Of a stretch of 64,000 nt of DNA, positions 52,696 through 61,726 are shown piece after piece (position 1 is the first letter of the stretch; each line of letters starts with the position of its first letter). The stretch lies in contig CP034120.1 in the NCBI GenBank assembly GCA_003856375.1, forward strand, positions 1,798,001 to 1,862,000, given 5' to 3'. Both the position numbers and the translations under genes were made by a program. The notes beneath the pieces were generated by a model. It saw only the letters and a list, made by a program, of their open reading frames with translations, did not search any database and was not told the origin of the DNA. Source of the DNA: Glaciecola amylolytica (GTDB lineage Bacteria; Bacteroidota; Bacteroidia; Flavobacteriales_D; Crocinitomicaceae).

Positions 52696-54651
52696 TTATT
52701 TTTCTGCTTTAACCACACGAAGTGTTTGGTTTTCAGTAGCAGAAGCAATGCGGATAATGTAAGTTCCGGCAGCAAGATTTGATAAATCAGCTTGCAAACG
52801 GTGTGTTCCTTCTGTCAAGTATCCGTTTTGAAGTGTCATTTGAGCTTTTCCTGAAAGGTCAAACAATACTACTGAAACTTCCTCGTCTGCAGTTGTGTTG
52901 AAAGTCAACATGACAGAACCTGTAGTAGGGTTAGGATATAACTCCAATCCGGATTTTTGCTCAACAGCTGAAGATGATTTCGCATCACGTGGTTGATCAC
53001 AAACTACATTTACTGCGATTTGTCCCGGAGTTGTATTGCAATTGTTGAATCCGCAGAATGTACCTGTAACATTGATTACAGAGTTTAAACTTCCGATTTC
53101 GATGTTTGCACAATCTCCTGCCAAAGACTTGATGATCGCATTTCCTGAAGCAACGCTATAACTGTAAGAAGAAGCTCCGAAAGTATGTGCTCCCAAACCT
53201 GCTACGCTATCAACAGAAAGAGTATCCCATTCTGTAAACAAAGTAGGGAATCCACCGATTCCAGCCAAATCAGGGTTTACTGTAATACCAGCATAAACAC
53301 ATGCTTTTCTAACCAACGTTTTGTTTTCAGTAGACCAACGGTAAGTAGCGCTTGTAGAATCAGCATCTCTCCATGCAGATCCCGGATCGTTTCCTACAGA
53401 ACCGAAGATATCAGCTACGCTTGCTGTATTCTGGTTGTACAATACCAAGGCATCGTCACCATTGAACTGAAGGTTAGCAGATACGATATTCGGTGTTCCG
53501 CTCCAAGCTGTTGCAGATGGATGAGCGATTACAACTGTTCCTCCTACAGCAATTGTTCCTGAAAGTGTGATCACGAAAGTAGGTACTCCTGTGAATGATG
53601 CTCCGTTGTGGAACGCCTGCAATTCATATCCTGACAAGTCAATAGCAGCACATGTTCCGTTGTAGATCTCTACGTATTTATTAAATCCGCTTCCTTCTAC
53701 GTATTGAGAGAAGATCAAATCAGATGCTTTTACTTTCGCACATACCTGAACGATATCTTTCACACATCCTTCAATAGTGATCGGGCAGTATTCAACTTGC
53801 GGATAAACATGAACATATACTTTTGTTGTTGTTGCTTCACAACCATCTTCGCTGCTCACGATTACGTAGTAAGTTCCTGAAGTTGTTGGAGAATAAGTAT
53901 CCAACTGAGCTCCTGAAATTGCTCCGTCCTGGTTGTACCATTGATAATATGGTTCAGTAATTCCGGTTGTAGTTGTCAACTGAGGCATTGTTGCTCCGGC
54001 ACATACTACAGTTGCTCCTGAAACATTGATGGACGCAGTTGGTTCTCCACATGATGTTGTTGAACCACAAGTCATCGAAATATCATCAATACGGTATTGA
54101 GGATTTGTAGCAGAAGTTCCGATTAATGTGCTTCTGAAACGAATACGTAAGTTTGCAACATGAGCTCCTGCAGGCAAAGCCGCAGCTCTTTTATACCATT
54201 TAGACGTTCCCGTTCCCGTTGGCAAAGCCGGGTAAGTTAACGCGCTCCATGTAGCTCCGTTATCGTTACTGTATTCCAATACCAAATAATCGATTCCTGT
54301 TGCAGCATTCGTGTTTTTGTTGATTCCGAAACTGATAGAATCTGAATCCTTACATCCTGCAGCATTGATTCCCTGCATTTCGAACGTTTCCTGTGCCTGA
54401 ATTAAAGTGTTGAATCCTCCTGAAGCTCCTGGGTAACCAGTTGACGGAGTAGTAATTCTCATGTCTGCAGTACCTGCATAAGTAAGTGGTACCAGATCAA
54501 AGTTTCCAGCAGTTTCTCTGGCGCTGATTGTTTGAGTTCCGCTTCCTACGGTTCCCATTGTTTCCACCAATTGTCCGTTAGAGACAAATCCGATTAGTGC
54601 AAGTGCACTTGTAGCAAATAGTTGTTTCATTACATTGTTTCTTTTCTTCAT
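52696..54651 (-). CDS. T9SS-secreted protein with lamin-tail domain
   Basis: 651 aa with a signal peptide (KQLFATSALALIGFVSNGQ). N-terminal beta-sandwich (about 25-200) with an Ig/PKD-like part (TGITEPYYQWYNQDGAISGA). Residues about 310-470 are a lamin-tail domain (LIFSQYVEGSGFNKYVEIYN, LSGYELQAFHNG, LNFNGDDALVLYNQ-like). The C-terminal 75 residues (LELYPNPTTGSVMLTFNT ... GTYIIRIASATENQTLRVV) are a type A T9SS sorting domain. Cell-surface or secreted; function unknown. Confidence 0.93.
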   Translation of the reverse strand: MKKRNNVMKQLFATSALALIGFVSNGQLVETMGTVGSGTQTISARETAGNFDLVPLTYAGTADMRITTPSTGYPGASGGFNTLIQAQETFEMQGINAAGCKDSDSISFGINKNTNAATGIDYLVLEYSNDNGATWSALTYPALPTGTGTSKWYKRAAALPAGAHVANLRIRFRSTLIGTSATNPQYRIDDISMTCGSTTSCGEPTASINVSGATVVCAGATMPQLTTTTGITEPYYQWYNQDGAISGAQLDTYSPTTSGTYYVIVSSEDGCEATTTKVYVHVYPQVEYCPITIEGCVKDIVQVCAKVKASDLIFSQYVEGSGFNKYVEIYNGTCAAIDLSGYELQAFHNGASFTGVPTFVITLSGTIAVGGTVVIAHPSATAWSGTPNIVSANLQFNGDDALVLYNQNTASVADIFGSVGNDPGSAWRDADSTSATYRWSTENKTLVRKACVYAGITVNPDLAGIGGFPTLFTEWDTLSVDSVAGLGAHTFGASSYSYSVASGNAIIKSLAGDCANIEIGSLNSVINVTGTFCGFNNCNTTPGQIAVNVVCDQPRDAKSSSAVEQKSGLELYPNPTTGSVMLTFNTTADEEVSVVLFDLSGKAQMTLQNGYLTEGTHRLQADLSNLAAGTYIIRIASATENQTLRVVKAEK

Positions 54652-55237
54652 GACTGAATTTTTTTAAAGTGAATAATAGTTTCGAAACCATTGTAAATTT
54701 ACAACCAAGTGATTTTCAACCCGTAAATACAGAAACAAGAATACTTTAAGCTTTTTGGAAGAAGATCGGGATAACTTAATTTTGACTGAACAATAGTGAT
54801 CAGAATTTTTAATAAGCGGTCAGAATTCGATTTTTTGGACGAAATAAAGCAATGACTTACGGCCTAAAACAAGGCATCCCTGATTTAATTGATTGATAAA
54901 AAAGGTCGCCTTCGTTCGTTTTTTTTATCAAATCAGATGGGAATCAAAAATTACTAAAACGAACTAGTATTTGTTATTTTGGGTTAAGGCAACACAAACG
55001 TAATCAGAACTTTATATTTCAAATTCCGATTAGTTGGGAATTAATCAAAAACCGGGTTTTTCTTTCTTTTTCACACAAATAGTTGGAATATTTCAAACCG
55101 GCAATCAGAAACTGATTTTCTGAAAAGTATTTTAAACAAGATTATGTTTTTTATCCCGCAGAAGAACGCAGCGGTTTGCAGAAGACGATGAATCTTTCGT
55201 CGTTCCCGAACTGACCGGAAATACCTTTGTATTGCGC
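54652..55237. other. 586-nt intergenic region without a gene
   Basis: The palindrome TTGTAAATTTACAA (54691-54704) lies in the promoter region of the LTD gene and may be an operator; its TAAATTTA is near the -7 consensus for the minus strand. TTGATAAAAAA (54893-54903) is repeated inverted at 54921-54931, with outer arms CTGATTT (54880-54886) and AAATCAG (54930-54936), a probable terminator. A TACCTTTG at 55222-55229 (plus) has no gene after it. No ORF is convincing. Confidence 0.5.
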
Positions 55238-55582
55238 TTAAGGCTTGTAAAGTGTGCTGAATCGTTGTTTGATCTCTTCCAAAGAGTAGATTGCAGGAAC
55301 GACTTCTTTTCCTGTCTTGTCGATAAACCCGTAAGTGTCTGTAATGGATTTTACCAAAGCGACGTTCTCATGATACTCTCCAAATTTTCTGATCTTGACA
55401 TAAATCGGATGAACAACTTCTTTTCCGGAATTGTCGATGAAACCATATGTTCCTGCAATGGATTTTACCAAAGACCAATTTTGCTGGTATTCTCCGGATT
55501 TGTACACTTTCTTGTAGCCTGTTTGACCATAAGAAACGGAACTAAATAATAAGAAGCCGATCAGTAAGTGTTTTAAATTCAT
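55238..55582 (-). CDS. Small exported WG-repeat-like protein
   Basis: 114 aa from ATG 55582 (MNLKHLLIGFLLFSSVSYGQ, a signal peptide); an ATG at 55621 that overlaps the upstream stop (TAATG) is an alternative and would be translationally coupled. Two repeats, SIAGTYGFIDNSGKEVVHPIY and SITDTYGFIDKTGKEVVPAIY, follow the WG beta-repeat pattern (YGFID-x-x-GKEVV). Most WG proteins have more repeats, so this looks like a truncated member. Function unknown. Confidence 0.78.
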   Translation of the reverse strand: MNLKHLLIGFLLFSSVSYGQTGYKKVYKSGEYQQNWSLVKSIAGTYGFIDNSGKEVVHPIYVKIRKFGEYHENVALVKSITDTYGFIDKTGKEVVPAIYSLEEIKQRFSTLYKP

Positions 55583-55620
55583 TGTTTTTGTTGTTTTGAT
55601 TTTTTGGAAAACAGTTTTCA

Positions 55621-56205
55621 TTAGACAATTTCGGAAAATAAATCCATTAATTCTTTCTGGAACCGGGGTTTAAGCATTCCGAATTTCATTTTTCTGAAAC
55701 CGCTCAATTCCGGATTGATCTTGATTACTGATTTATCATCTTCGATACTCAAAGTGGAAACGATGAGTCCGTCTTTCACAAAATCTATTCTGAATGCGGG
55801 TTCTAAAGTTGTTTCGGACCAGTTGAATGAAAGCGGATCGTTAATAATTGTCAGTAATTTTTCAATTTGCCTGTTGGATAATTCGTAAGTCAATCCGGTT
55901 GACAATTCACTCAGGACAACCTCATTGAATGAAAGCATCGGATACAATCTGTCTTCCTTGTATTTATCATTTTTCAGATCTATCAGTAAACTGTGAATTT
56001 CTTCCTTGTAAAAATCCTTTGCTGAGTTTTCACGATCAAGATCAGTTCCAACCAATAATGTATCTGCAAAAAGTGAATCTTTGAGCTGCAAATCAGTATA
56101 CTTTTCCCAGTATTTCGGGTAGTTGTGCTCAAAATTCTTTTTCTTGACTACAGATGTACAGGAGCTTATCAAAAACACCAGATACAAGGGGAAGATTGTT
56201 TTCAT
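55621..56205 (-). CDS. Uncharacterised lipoprotein
   Basis: 194 aa from ATG 56205 (MKTIFPLYLVFLISSC); the lipobox cysteine at residue 16 indicates membrane anchoring. A longer frame from 56259 lacks a signal at its start. The mature protein is acidic and rich in charged helices (YKEDRLYPMLSFNEVVLSELSTGL, ELSNRQIEKLL), with no domain that I recognise. Its stop overlaps the start of a longer form of the WG-repeat gene (TAATG), so the two are likely co-transcribed. Confidence 0.72.
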   Translation of the reverse strand: MKTIFPLYLVFLISSCTSVVKKKNFEHNYPKYWEKYTDLQLKDSLFADTLLVGTDLDRENSAKDFYKEEIHSLLIDLKNDKYKEDRLYPMLSFNEVVLSELSTGLTYELSNRQIEKLLTIINDPLSFNWSETTLEPAFRIDFVKDGLIVSTLSIEDDKSVIKINPELSGFRKMKFGMLKPRFQKELMDLFSEIV

Positions 56206-56380
56206 TCTGAAAAAGGAAATCATATTTGTACAGTGTAATAACTTCCCGAAAAGTGACACGTTACAGGATGATTTTTACATCTTTTTCGCTTTCCTTTTTA
56301 TTACACAGATTTCCTGAAGATTGCTGCGGTGTCGTAATTACCACTACCAGAAGTGATAAGCAACAATTCCCCTCAGGCAA

Positions 56381-58669
56381 TCAATTCCCGCTTTCCAGAC
56401 GTTTTTGGCGCTGCATTGGATTTTCGTTGCTTTGTTTTTGTTGAAACAACTGAAATCTTGTTGCTTTTGAAGCAGGAGGGAAGGAGTTATTGTCTGTGTC
56501 ACAATCTGCCGTTTCCAGGAATGGGTCCAACTGGAAAGAAACAACCGGCTGATCGAAAATCAACACTTTTGTAACCGTTAGTTCATCCATTCTCCAAATC
56601 TCTGCCGGAATGCGTACTTCTTTTGTAGATCCATCCGCGAATTTTGCCTGAATGATTAACGGTGTTACCAATCCGCCTTTGTTTGTAAAGGACAATTCGT
56701 AGAACTGCTTTTTGGAATCCAGTAATTTCTTTTGTTCCGGAGTTAATTTTGCCTGAAACTCATCGTATTCTTTTTTATCCAGACGATCCGCTTTATAAAG
56801 ATCTCTTTTTGCGTAAAAATCATCGATCAAAGTATCTCTTTCATTAACCGTTTCCTTGATCGACTCTTTGTTTCGGATATCTCCGATGAATTGCGGTTTC
56901 GAATCAGCTACTTTCTTGTTTTCAGCTTTTTCAATTTCCGGGTTGTTCGAATTCAATTCGAAATGCTTTACATAATCCAATGAAATATCTACGTATTCAG
57001 TTGTATAGAACCAACCTCTCCAGAACCAATCCAAATCCACTCCTGACGCGTCTTCCATTGTACGGAACAAATCTGCCGGAGTAGGGTGCTTGAATTTCCA
57101 ACGTTCGCAATAGGTTTTGAACGCGAAATCAAACAATTCTCTTCCCATTACGGTTTCACGCAAAATATTCAAAGCTGTTGCCGGTTTCCCGTAAGCGTTA
57201 TTCCCAAATTGCCAGATAGATTCGGAATTCGTCATAATCGGTGAAATGAAACGCTTGTCGCCGCGCATATAATCTGTGATCATTGCCGCAGGACCTCTTC
57301 TGGAAGGATATCCACGTTCCCATTCCTGTTCTGTCAGATACTGTACGAAGGTATTCAATCCTTCATCCATCCACGACCACTGACGTTCATCCGAGTTGAT
57401 GATCATCGGAAAGAAGTTATGTCCGACTTCATGGATAATCACTCCCCACATTCCATATTTCGTTTGTTCGGAATAGGTTCCGTCTTCATTCGGTCTTCCT
57501 CCGTTGAAACAGATCATCGGATATTCCATTCCGATTTGATTTGCGTGAACAGAAATAGCTACCGGATACGGATAGTCGATCGTGTATTTTGAATAAGTCT
57601 GGATCGTATGTGCTACCAATTTGGTGGAATAACGCTCCCATAACGGATTTCCTTCTTTCGGATAGAAAGACATACACAGGATGTTTTTTCCTTTTACTAC
57701 CGTATTTTGAGCATCCCACATAAATTTACGGGAAGTAGCAAAGGCAAAATCGCGTACATTTTTCGCTTTGAATGTCCAGGTTTTAGTTGCCGTAACTTTG
57801 TTTTTCTCCGCATTTTCAGCTTCAGGCTGCGTCACAATCAGAACAGGAGTATTGGAAGTTTTCGCTTTTTCCATTCGCTGTCTTTGCTCTGCCGTCATTA
57901 CTGACGCTCCGTTTTGAAGTTCTCCTGTTCCTGCTACAATATGATCGGAAGGAACCGTGATGGAAACATCGTAATCTCCGAATGGAAGGGTGAATTCTCC
58001 TTTTCCAAGAAATTGCTTGTTCTGCCAGCCTTCCACATCGTTGTATACACACATTCTCGGGAAGAATTGCGCGATGGTATATAAATAGTTATTGTCTTTT
58101 TCGAAATACTCGTAACCGGATCTTCCGCCAACTTTCATACGGTCGTTGATATTGTACCACCACTTGATTTTAAAGGAAATACTTTGTTTTGGTCCCAATG
58201 GTTTTGCAGGATCAATACGCATCATGGTTTTATTGATGGCATAGCGCATTTTCTCACCATTTACCGTTGAAACCGATTCAATATTGAAACCTCCTTCAAA
58301 AACCATCAATCTGCGCTCCACGTCTTTGATGGATTGAAAGTCTTCCATTTTCTCTACTGCAATCAATTTACTATCCGAATCGGGTTTGTAAATATTCTGG
58401 TCCAGCTGCAGCCACAAATACTCCAGAACATCCGGAGAATTGTTGGTATACGTAATGATTTCTTCTCCGCGGATAAGCTGCTTGTCATCCTCGAGCGTGA
58501 TATTCATTTTATAATCTGCTTTCTGCTGATAATACCCATGTCCGGGAGCTCCGGCAGCAGTTCGGTATTCATTCGGAGTAGGCAGCTCAATATCCAATTG
58601 TGCAAATTTGGTTTGTGCAGACACTGATAATGCCGAGAAAACAATCGAGAAAGAGAGGATTTTTTTCAT
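56381..58669 (-). CDS. M1 family aminopeptidase-like metallopeptidase
   Basis: 762 aa with a signal peptide (ILSFSIVFSALSVSAQ). The M1 fold N-terminal beta domain is followed by QIGMEYPMICFNGG (in place of GAMEN), the zinc site HEVGHNFFPM and the third ligand in WSWMDEGLNTFVQY. A C-terminal extension (about 590-762) is Lys-rich and not part of the M1 core. It probably trims peptides or acts in the envelope. Its start overlaps the DUF6702 stop by 4 nt (ATGA), so both are co-translated. Confidence 0.93.
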   Translation of the reverse strand: MKKILSFSIVFSALSVSAQTKFAQLDIELPTPNEYRTAAGAPGHGYYQQKADYKMNITLEDDKQLIRGEEIITYTNNSPDVLEYLWLQLDQNIYKPDSDSKLIAVEKMEDFQSIKDVERRLMVFEGGFNIESVSTVNGEKMRYAINKTMMRIDPAKPLGPKQSISFKIKWWYNINDRMKVGGRSGYEYFEKDNNYLYTIAQFFPRMCVYNDVEGWQNKQFLGKGEFTLPFGDYDVSITVPSDHIVAGTGELQNGASVMTAEQRQRMEKAKTSNTPVLIVTQPEAENAEKNKVTATKTWTFKAKNVRDFAFATSRKFMWDAQNTVVKGKNILCMSFYPKEGNPLWERYSTKLVAHTIQTYSKYTIDYPYPVAISVHANQIGMEYPMICFNGGRPNEDGTYSEQTKYGMWGVIIHEVGHNFFPMIINSDERQWSWMDEGLNTFVQYLTEQEWERGYPSRRGPAAMITDYMRGDKRFISPIMTNSESIWQFGNNAYGKPATALNILRETVMGRELFDFAFKTYCERWKFKHPTPADLFRTMEDASGVDLDWFWRGWFYTTEYVDISLDYVKHFELNSNNPEIEKAENKKVADSKPQFIGDIRNKESIKETVNERDTLIDDFYAKRDLYKADRLDKKEYDEFQAKLTPEQKKLLDSKKQFYELSFTNKGGLVTPLIIQAKFADGSTKEVRIPAEIWRMDELTVTKVLIFDQPVVSFQLDPFLETADCDTDNNSFPPASKATRFQLFQQKQSNENPMQRQKRLESGN

Positions 58670-59172
58670 AATTGCAGGGTTATGATTTCTGTAGGTTTGG
58701 TTGGTAAGAATACAGCTGTTTGCTTTCGTTTCAGATGTATCAATGTAATTTTATTCTGTTGGTTCGGGAAAGATTCCATCAATAAGTCGAACTTAAAGTG
58801 AAGATTCTTATCCAGTTCAACCTGAGAACTTTCCAGATAGGCATAAAGTTGTCCGTTTGGCAACACGTCGAATCCAACAAGTGAAAGATTAATCGGGGAG
58901 TGGTCTGTAGAAATTGAAAAGCCCGCTAACAAATAGGTTTCTAATTGCTTCTTAAACTCTTTGTTTTGAAGCTGATCTTCCATGTGTTTTTCCAGATTTA
59001 CACCTGTCTTTTTCAGATCAAATTCCACATCGTGGGCGCTCATCTCCAAAGTAATCTCGAACTTTTTGCTCGTTTCATTGTACTCAATTTCACCAAACGC
59101 GAAGTAATATTCGTGTGCCTGAACAGAGAACAAAGTCAAAGAAAATAAGCAAAAGAGTAAGCGTTTCTTCAT
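58666..59172 (-). CDS. DUF6702 family exported protein
   Basis: 168 aa with a signal peptide (RLLFCLFSLTLFSVQA). AHEYYFAFGEIEYNETSKKFEITLEMSAHDVEF is the DUF6702 signature in Bacteroidota, where the gene is often paired with the M1 peptidase. It is probably periplasmic or lipid-associated, and its pairing suggests a role as partner of the peptidase (inference). First gene of a two-gene transcript. Confidence 0.85.
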   Translation of the reverse strand: MKKRLLFCLFSLTLFSVQAHEYYFAFGEIEYNETSKKFEITLEMSAHDVEFDLKKTGVNLEKHMEDQLQNKEFKKQLETYLLAGFSISTDHSPINLSLVGFDVLPNGQLYAYLESSQVELDKNLHFKFDLLMESFPNQQNKITLIHLKRKQTAVFLPTKPTEIITLQL

Positions 59173-59261
59173 AAAGTAGATTTTCCCGAAAGCAAAAATA
59201 GCAGAATGCTTTTAGTAGCGTCTTAATTTTTGACCAAAGGGTAGTTATTTTGGTTGAGCAG

Positions 59262-59346
59262 TCGAAAAAACAGGATGAAAAATAAATTTACCGAGGTAAG
59301 TTGTGGATAAGTGCACGCTTATCCACATCGTTTAGTAAACAAAAAA
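59262..59346 (+). repeat. 85-bp inverted repeat with two opposed DnaA boxes, copy A
   Basis: Reverse complement of 63224-63308 with 83 of 85 bases identical. It contains TTACC-GA-GGTAA (about 59288-59299), the dyad TGTGGATAAG-TGCACG-CTTATCCACA (59302-59327) with two perfect TTATCCACA DnaA boxes in opposite orientation, and GTTTA-G-TAAAC (59330-59340). The last bases overlap the terminator at 59343. Confidence 0.9.
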
Positions 59347-59371
59347 AGGAGATCATTCCGAACTCCTTTTT
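59343..59371 (-). terminator. Terminator after fsa/near the inverted repeat
   Basis: AAAAAGGAG (59343-59351) pairs with CTCCTTTTT (59363-59371). It lies downstream of fsa in the minus direction and upstream of copy A of the inverted repeat. Confidence 0.7.
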
Positions 59372-59452
59372 ATCTGTATTGAATGAACAATTATTTATTA
59401 ATAGAAGAAAATTGAGTGGATTCTAAGCCACCTTTTATGTTTCCCCTCACTT

Positions 59453-59473
59453 TGAGCAATTTGTTATTGCTCA
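59453..59473. other. Hairpin in the fsa 3' flank
   Basis: TGAGCAAT-TTGTT-ATTGCTCA is a perfect 8-bp hairpin. With CCGC-TATT-GCGG at 59487-59498, which overlaps the end of fsa, it forms a double hairpin. Confidence 0.5.
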
Positions 59474-59489
59474 GCTCGGTCTTCACCCG

Positions 59490-60155
59490 CTATTGCGGAT
59501 TCTTATTTCCTTTCGCGTGATCAGCCAGGAACTGCGCCAGTCCATTATCTGTCAACGGATGTTTTGCCAATGCTAAAATTGCACTTAAAGGTCCTGTCAT
59601 AACATCTGATCCGATCTCAGCACATTGAATGATATGCATCGGGTGACGAATAGAAGCTGCCAGAATTTCTGTTTCAAATCCGTAGTTATCAAAAATAATT
59701 CTGATTTGCTGAATCAAATCCATCCCATTTGTTGAAATATCATCCAAGCGCCCTACGAAAGGTGAAACATAACTTGCACCAGCTTTTGCTGCCAACAATG
59801 CTTGTCCGGCGCTAAAAATCAACGTACAGTTTGTTCTGATTCCCTTGGAAGAGAAATACTTGATCGCTTTAATTCCAGCAGGGATCATCGGGATTTTCAC
59901 TACAATATTTTTATGCAGTTCAGCCAGTGCTTCTCCTTCACGGATCATTCCTTCAAAGTCTGTTGCAATTACTTCCGCACTTACCGGCCCGTCAACAATA
60001 TTACAAATGTCAACGTAGTGTTTCAAAATATTGTTTTGTCCGGTAATTCCTTCTTTAGCCATTAAAGACGGATTGGTTGTTACCCCGTCCAAAATCCCTA
60101 AATCGTTTGCTTCGCGGATATCGTTCAGGTTTGCTGTATCGATGAAAAATTTCAT
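59490..60155 (-). CDS. Transaldolase / fructose-6-phosphate aldolase-type enzyme (TalC/Fsa family)
   Basis: 221-aa TIM barrel, the length of the short transaldolase family. [36 protein letters not shown] is the conserved N-terminus, NIVVKIPMI holds the Schiff-base lysine, and [31 protein letters not shown] follows. Pentose-phosphate transaldolase or F6P aldolase activity cannot be separated by sequence alone here. A -7 element TATCTTTG (60175-60182, minus) lies 19 nt upstream. It is one of the genes inside the inverted-repeat pair. Confidence 0.93.
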   Translation of the reverse strand: MKFFIDTANLNDIREANDLGILDGVTTNPSLMAKEGITGQNNILKHYVDICNIVDGPVSAEVIATDFEGMIREGEALAELHKNIVVKIPMIPAGIKAIKYFSSKGIRTNCTLIFSAGQALLAAKAGASYVSPFVGRLDDISTNGMDLIQQIRIIFDNYGFETEILAASIRHPMHIIQCAEIGSDVMTGPLSAILALAKHPLTDNGLAQFLADHAKGNKNPQ

Positions 60156-60174
60156 GTTTATTGAATTTGAAAGG

Positions 60175-60182
60175 CAAAGATA
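60175..60182 (-). promoter_or_regulatory. -7 promoter element of the transaldolase gene
   Basis: TATCTTTG on the minus strand with 19 nt to the start codon. Confidence 0.6.
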
Positions 60183-60431
60183 AAAGCATTTAGTAAGTTA
60201 GAGGAATACCGGAAGTGGAAGTTTTACACATGAGTATACGAACATACAGATAATGCATCTGTTTTTCATGCAGGTTTCGCGAATAATGTGCTGAAATCTC
60301 TATGTGACAGGCTGAAATTTAAGTACTGATGAGATTGCCTTTGTCTTCCGATTCCACTTTTAAAATACTGCAGATAAGGCAATTTGTTAAAGAGAATGAA
60401 AAACAGAAACGGAACAAGAGGGCAAAAAAAG

Positions 60432-60530
60432 AGGGGTAAGCTACTCTTATCGCACCGCTACAACCTCTTACCTTTGCTACGTTCCCGTCCTGGAGGAGTT
60501 AGAGGGAGCTGGTCGTAAAAGACTTACCCC
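60432..60530 (-). ncRNA. ffs: Signal recognition particle RNA, small bacterial type
   Basis: About 99 nt on the minus strand. The ends GGGGTAAGTC and GCTTACCCC pair. The conserved SRP apical part is CTCCAGGACGGGAACGTAGCA, then AAGGTAAGAGG and GCGGTGCGATAAG. A T-run (CTCTTTTTTT) follows the 3' arm as terminator. A TACTTTTG -7 element (60535-60542) and a TTTTTG -33 candidate (60568-60571) place the start at about 60530, in agreement with the RNA fold. It scaffolds Ffh for co-translational targeting and should be essential. Confidence 0.8.
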
Positions 60531-60534
60531 GCGG

Positions 60535-60542
60535 CAAAAGTA
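60535..60542 (-). promoter_or_regulatory. -7 promoter element of the SRP RNA gene
   Basis: TACTTTTG on the minus strand, with TTTG at 60568-60571 about 25 nt upstream as the -33 candidate. The predicted start coincides with the 5' end of the folded RNA. Confidence 0.65.
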
Positions 60543-60648
60543 GTCATTTCTTAGAGAATTGCGTTTACAAAAATTATTTTTTTCGAAATATCGTTTTAAC
60601 AAAAGCGTAATGATTTCTATTTCAGCAGGATTTACATGCTTGATTCGA

Positions 60649-61146
60649 TCATTTCGGCAGATAAACAAACTTCAAATAGCCTTCTGTGAGTCCTTCTTCC
60701 ATCTGAAATCCGTTTCGATTCAATAAAATGATTGCTTTTTCATTTTCGGGACTGGTTAGTGCAACAACCTGATTCAGTTTCATTTCTCGGACTCCAAATT
60801 CTGCTGCAAGCCGCAAAGCAGGTGACATAAATCCTTTTCCTCTGGATTCAGTTTTCAAAATACAACCCAATTCTCCGATTCCGTTTTTAAATCCGCGGTA
60901 ATACCCTACAAACCCGACAGGTTCTTTGGTTTCAAGCTCTTCAATGACCCAATTCACTGTGTCTGCATCCAGGTAATTCTGATGGATCCGTGCGAGAATT
61001 TCCGTTCCTTCCTTCAGTGTCTCTGCGGATTTCCCATCATAGGTCAAAATCTCAAACAAAGAAGAACTATCGTTCTCATGAGCTTCACGGAGAAGGATTC
61101 TTTCATTTTGTAATTCAGGGAAAACAGCGAATGGTGGGAGTTTCAT
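60649..61146 (-). CDS. GNAT-family N-acetyltransferase
   Basis: 165 aa. The GNAT core is FVGYYRGFKNGIGELGCIL, ESRGKGFMSPALRLAAEFG (the acetyl-CoA pyrophosphate loop RGKGF) and NEKAIILLNRNGFQMEE. It resembles ribosomal-protein-alanine acetyltransferase-type (RimJ/L) enzymes. Target unknown. It follows the lipoprotein gene by 15 nt on the same strand. Confidence 0.85.
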   Translation of the reverse strand: MKLPPFAVFPELQNERILLREAHENDSSSLFEILTYDGKSAETLKEGTEILARIHQNYLDADTVNWVIEELETKEPVGFVGYYRGFKNGIGELGCILKTESRGKGFMSPALRLAAEFGVREMKLNQVVALTSPENEKAIILLNRNGFQMEEGLTEGYLKFVYLPK

Positions 61147-61161
61147 GTTTTAAGTGTTTGT

Positions 61162-61650
61162 TTAATTACTTTTCAAATTGATGGTGTCCAAAACAACAAA
61201 ATTATCTTTCAGATCCGGGACATCCACTTCGATTAACCGGAAGTAGAATGTTGGTTCTCTCAGCGCTTCACGGTACAACTTCACGTGATCAATCAACTTG
61301 CCATGAGCCGGAAGAACGCGATAATATGGAGTCGTTGTATTACACTGATAATTTTGAGGAACAATAACTCCGCCTGCAACCCGGATTCCAAAATTCTCAA
61401 TACAATGATAAAACAGGAATTTCTTTGTTTCAGAAGTGTGATTCAAAACAGTCAGTTCATAAATAACCGTTTCTGTTGACGTATCCTTTAATTCCTTTGC
61501 GAACAGTTCAAAGTTCGGGAGAGAATCTTTTGTAAAAGAATACTTTCCGGAATCAGTTTCATGCTTTTTTTCGTCTGTACCACAAGATGCAACAAGACAA
61601 AAAGAGCTTAATAATACAAGTGAATACAGAAAAATGCGCACCGGATTCAT
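61162..61650 (-). CDS. Uncharacterised lipoprotein
   Basis: 162 aa. Signal peptide with lipobox LVASC (MNPVRIFLYSLVLLSSFCLVASCG). The mature part is a small beta-rich domain (TETVIYELTVLNHTSETKKFLFYHC, GIRVAGGVIVPQNYQCNTT). Function unknown. It is followed by the GNAT gene and lies downstream of the OmpA-family gene. Confidence 0.75.
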   Translation of the reverse strand: MNPVRIFLYSLVLLSSFCLVASCGTDEKKHETDSGKYSFTKDSLPNFELFAKELKDTSTETVIYELTVLNHTSETKKFLFYHCIENFGIRVAGGVIVPQNYQCNTTTPYYRVLPAHGKLIDHVKLYREALREPTFYFRLIEVDVPDLKDNFVVLDTINLKSN

Positions 61651-61726
61651 TCAGATGATTTTCTGTAAAAGTAAACCATTGAATCAATTAAAAATTAAAA
61701 GTTTGATTCTTTAAGCGCTTTTCAAT

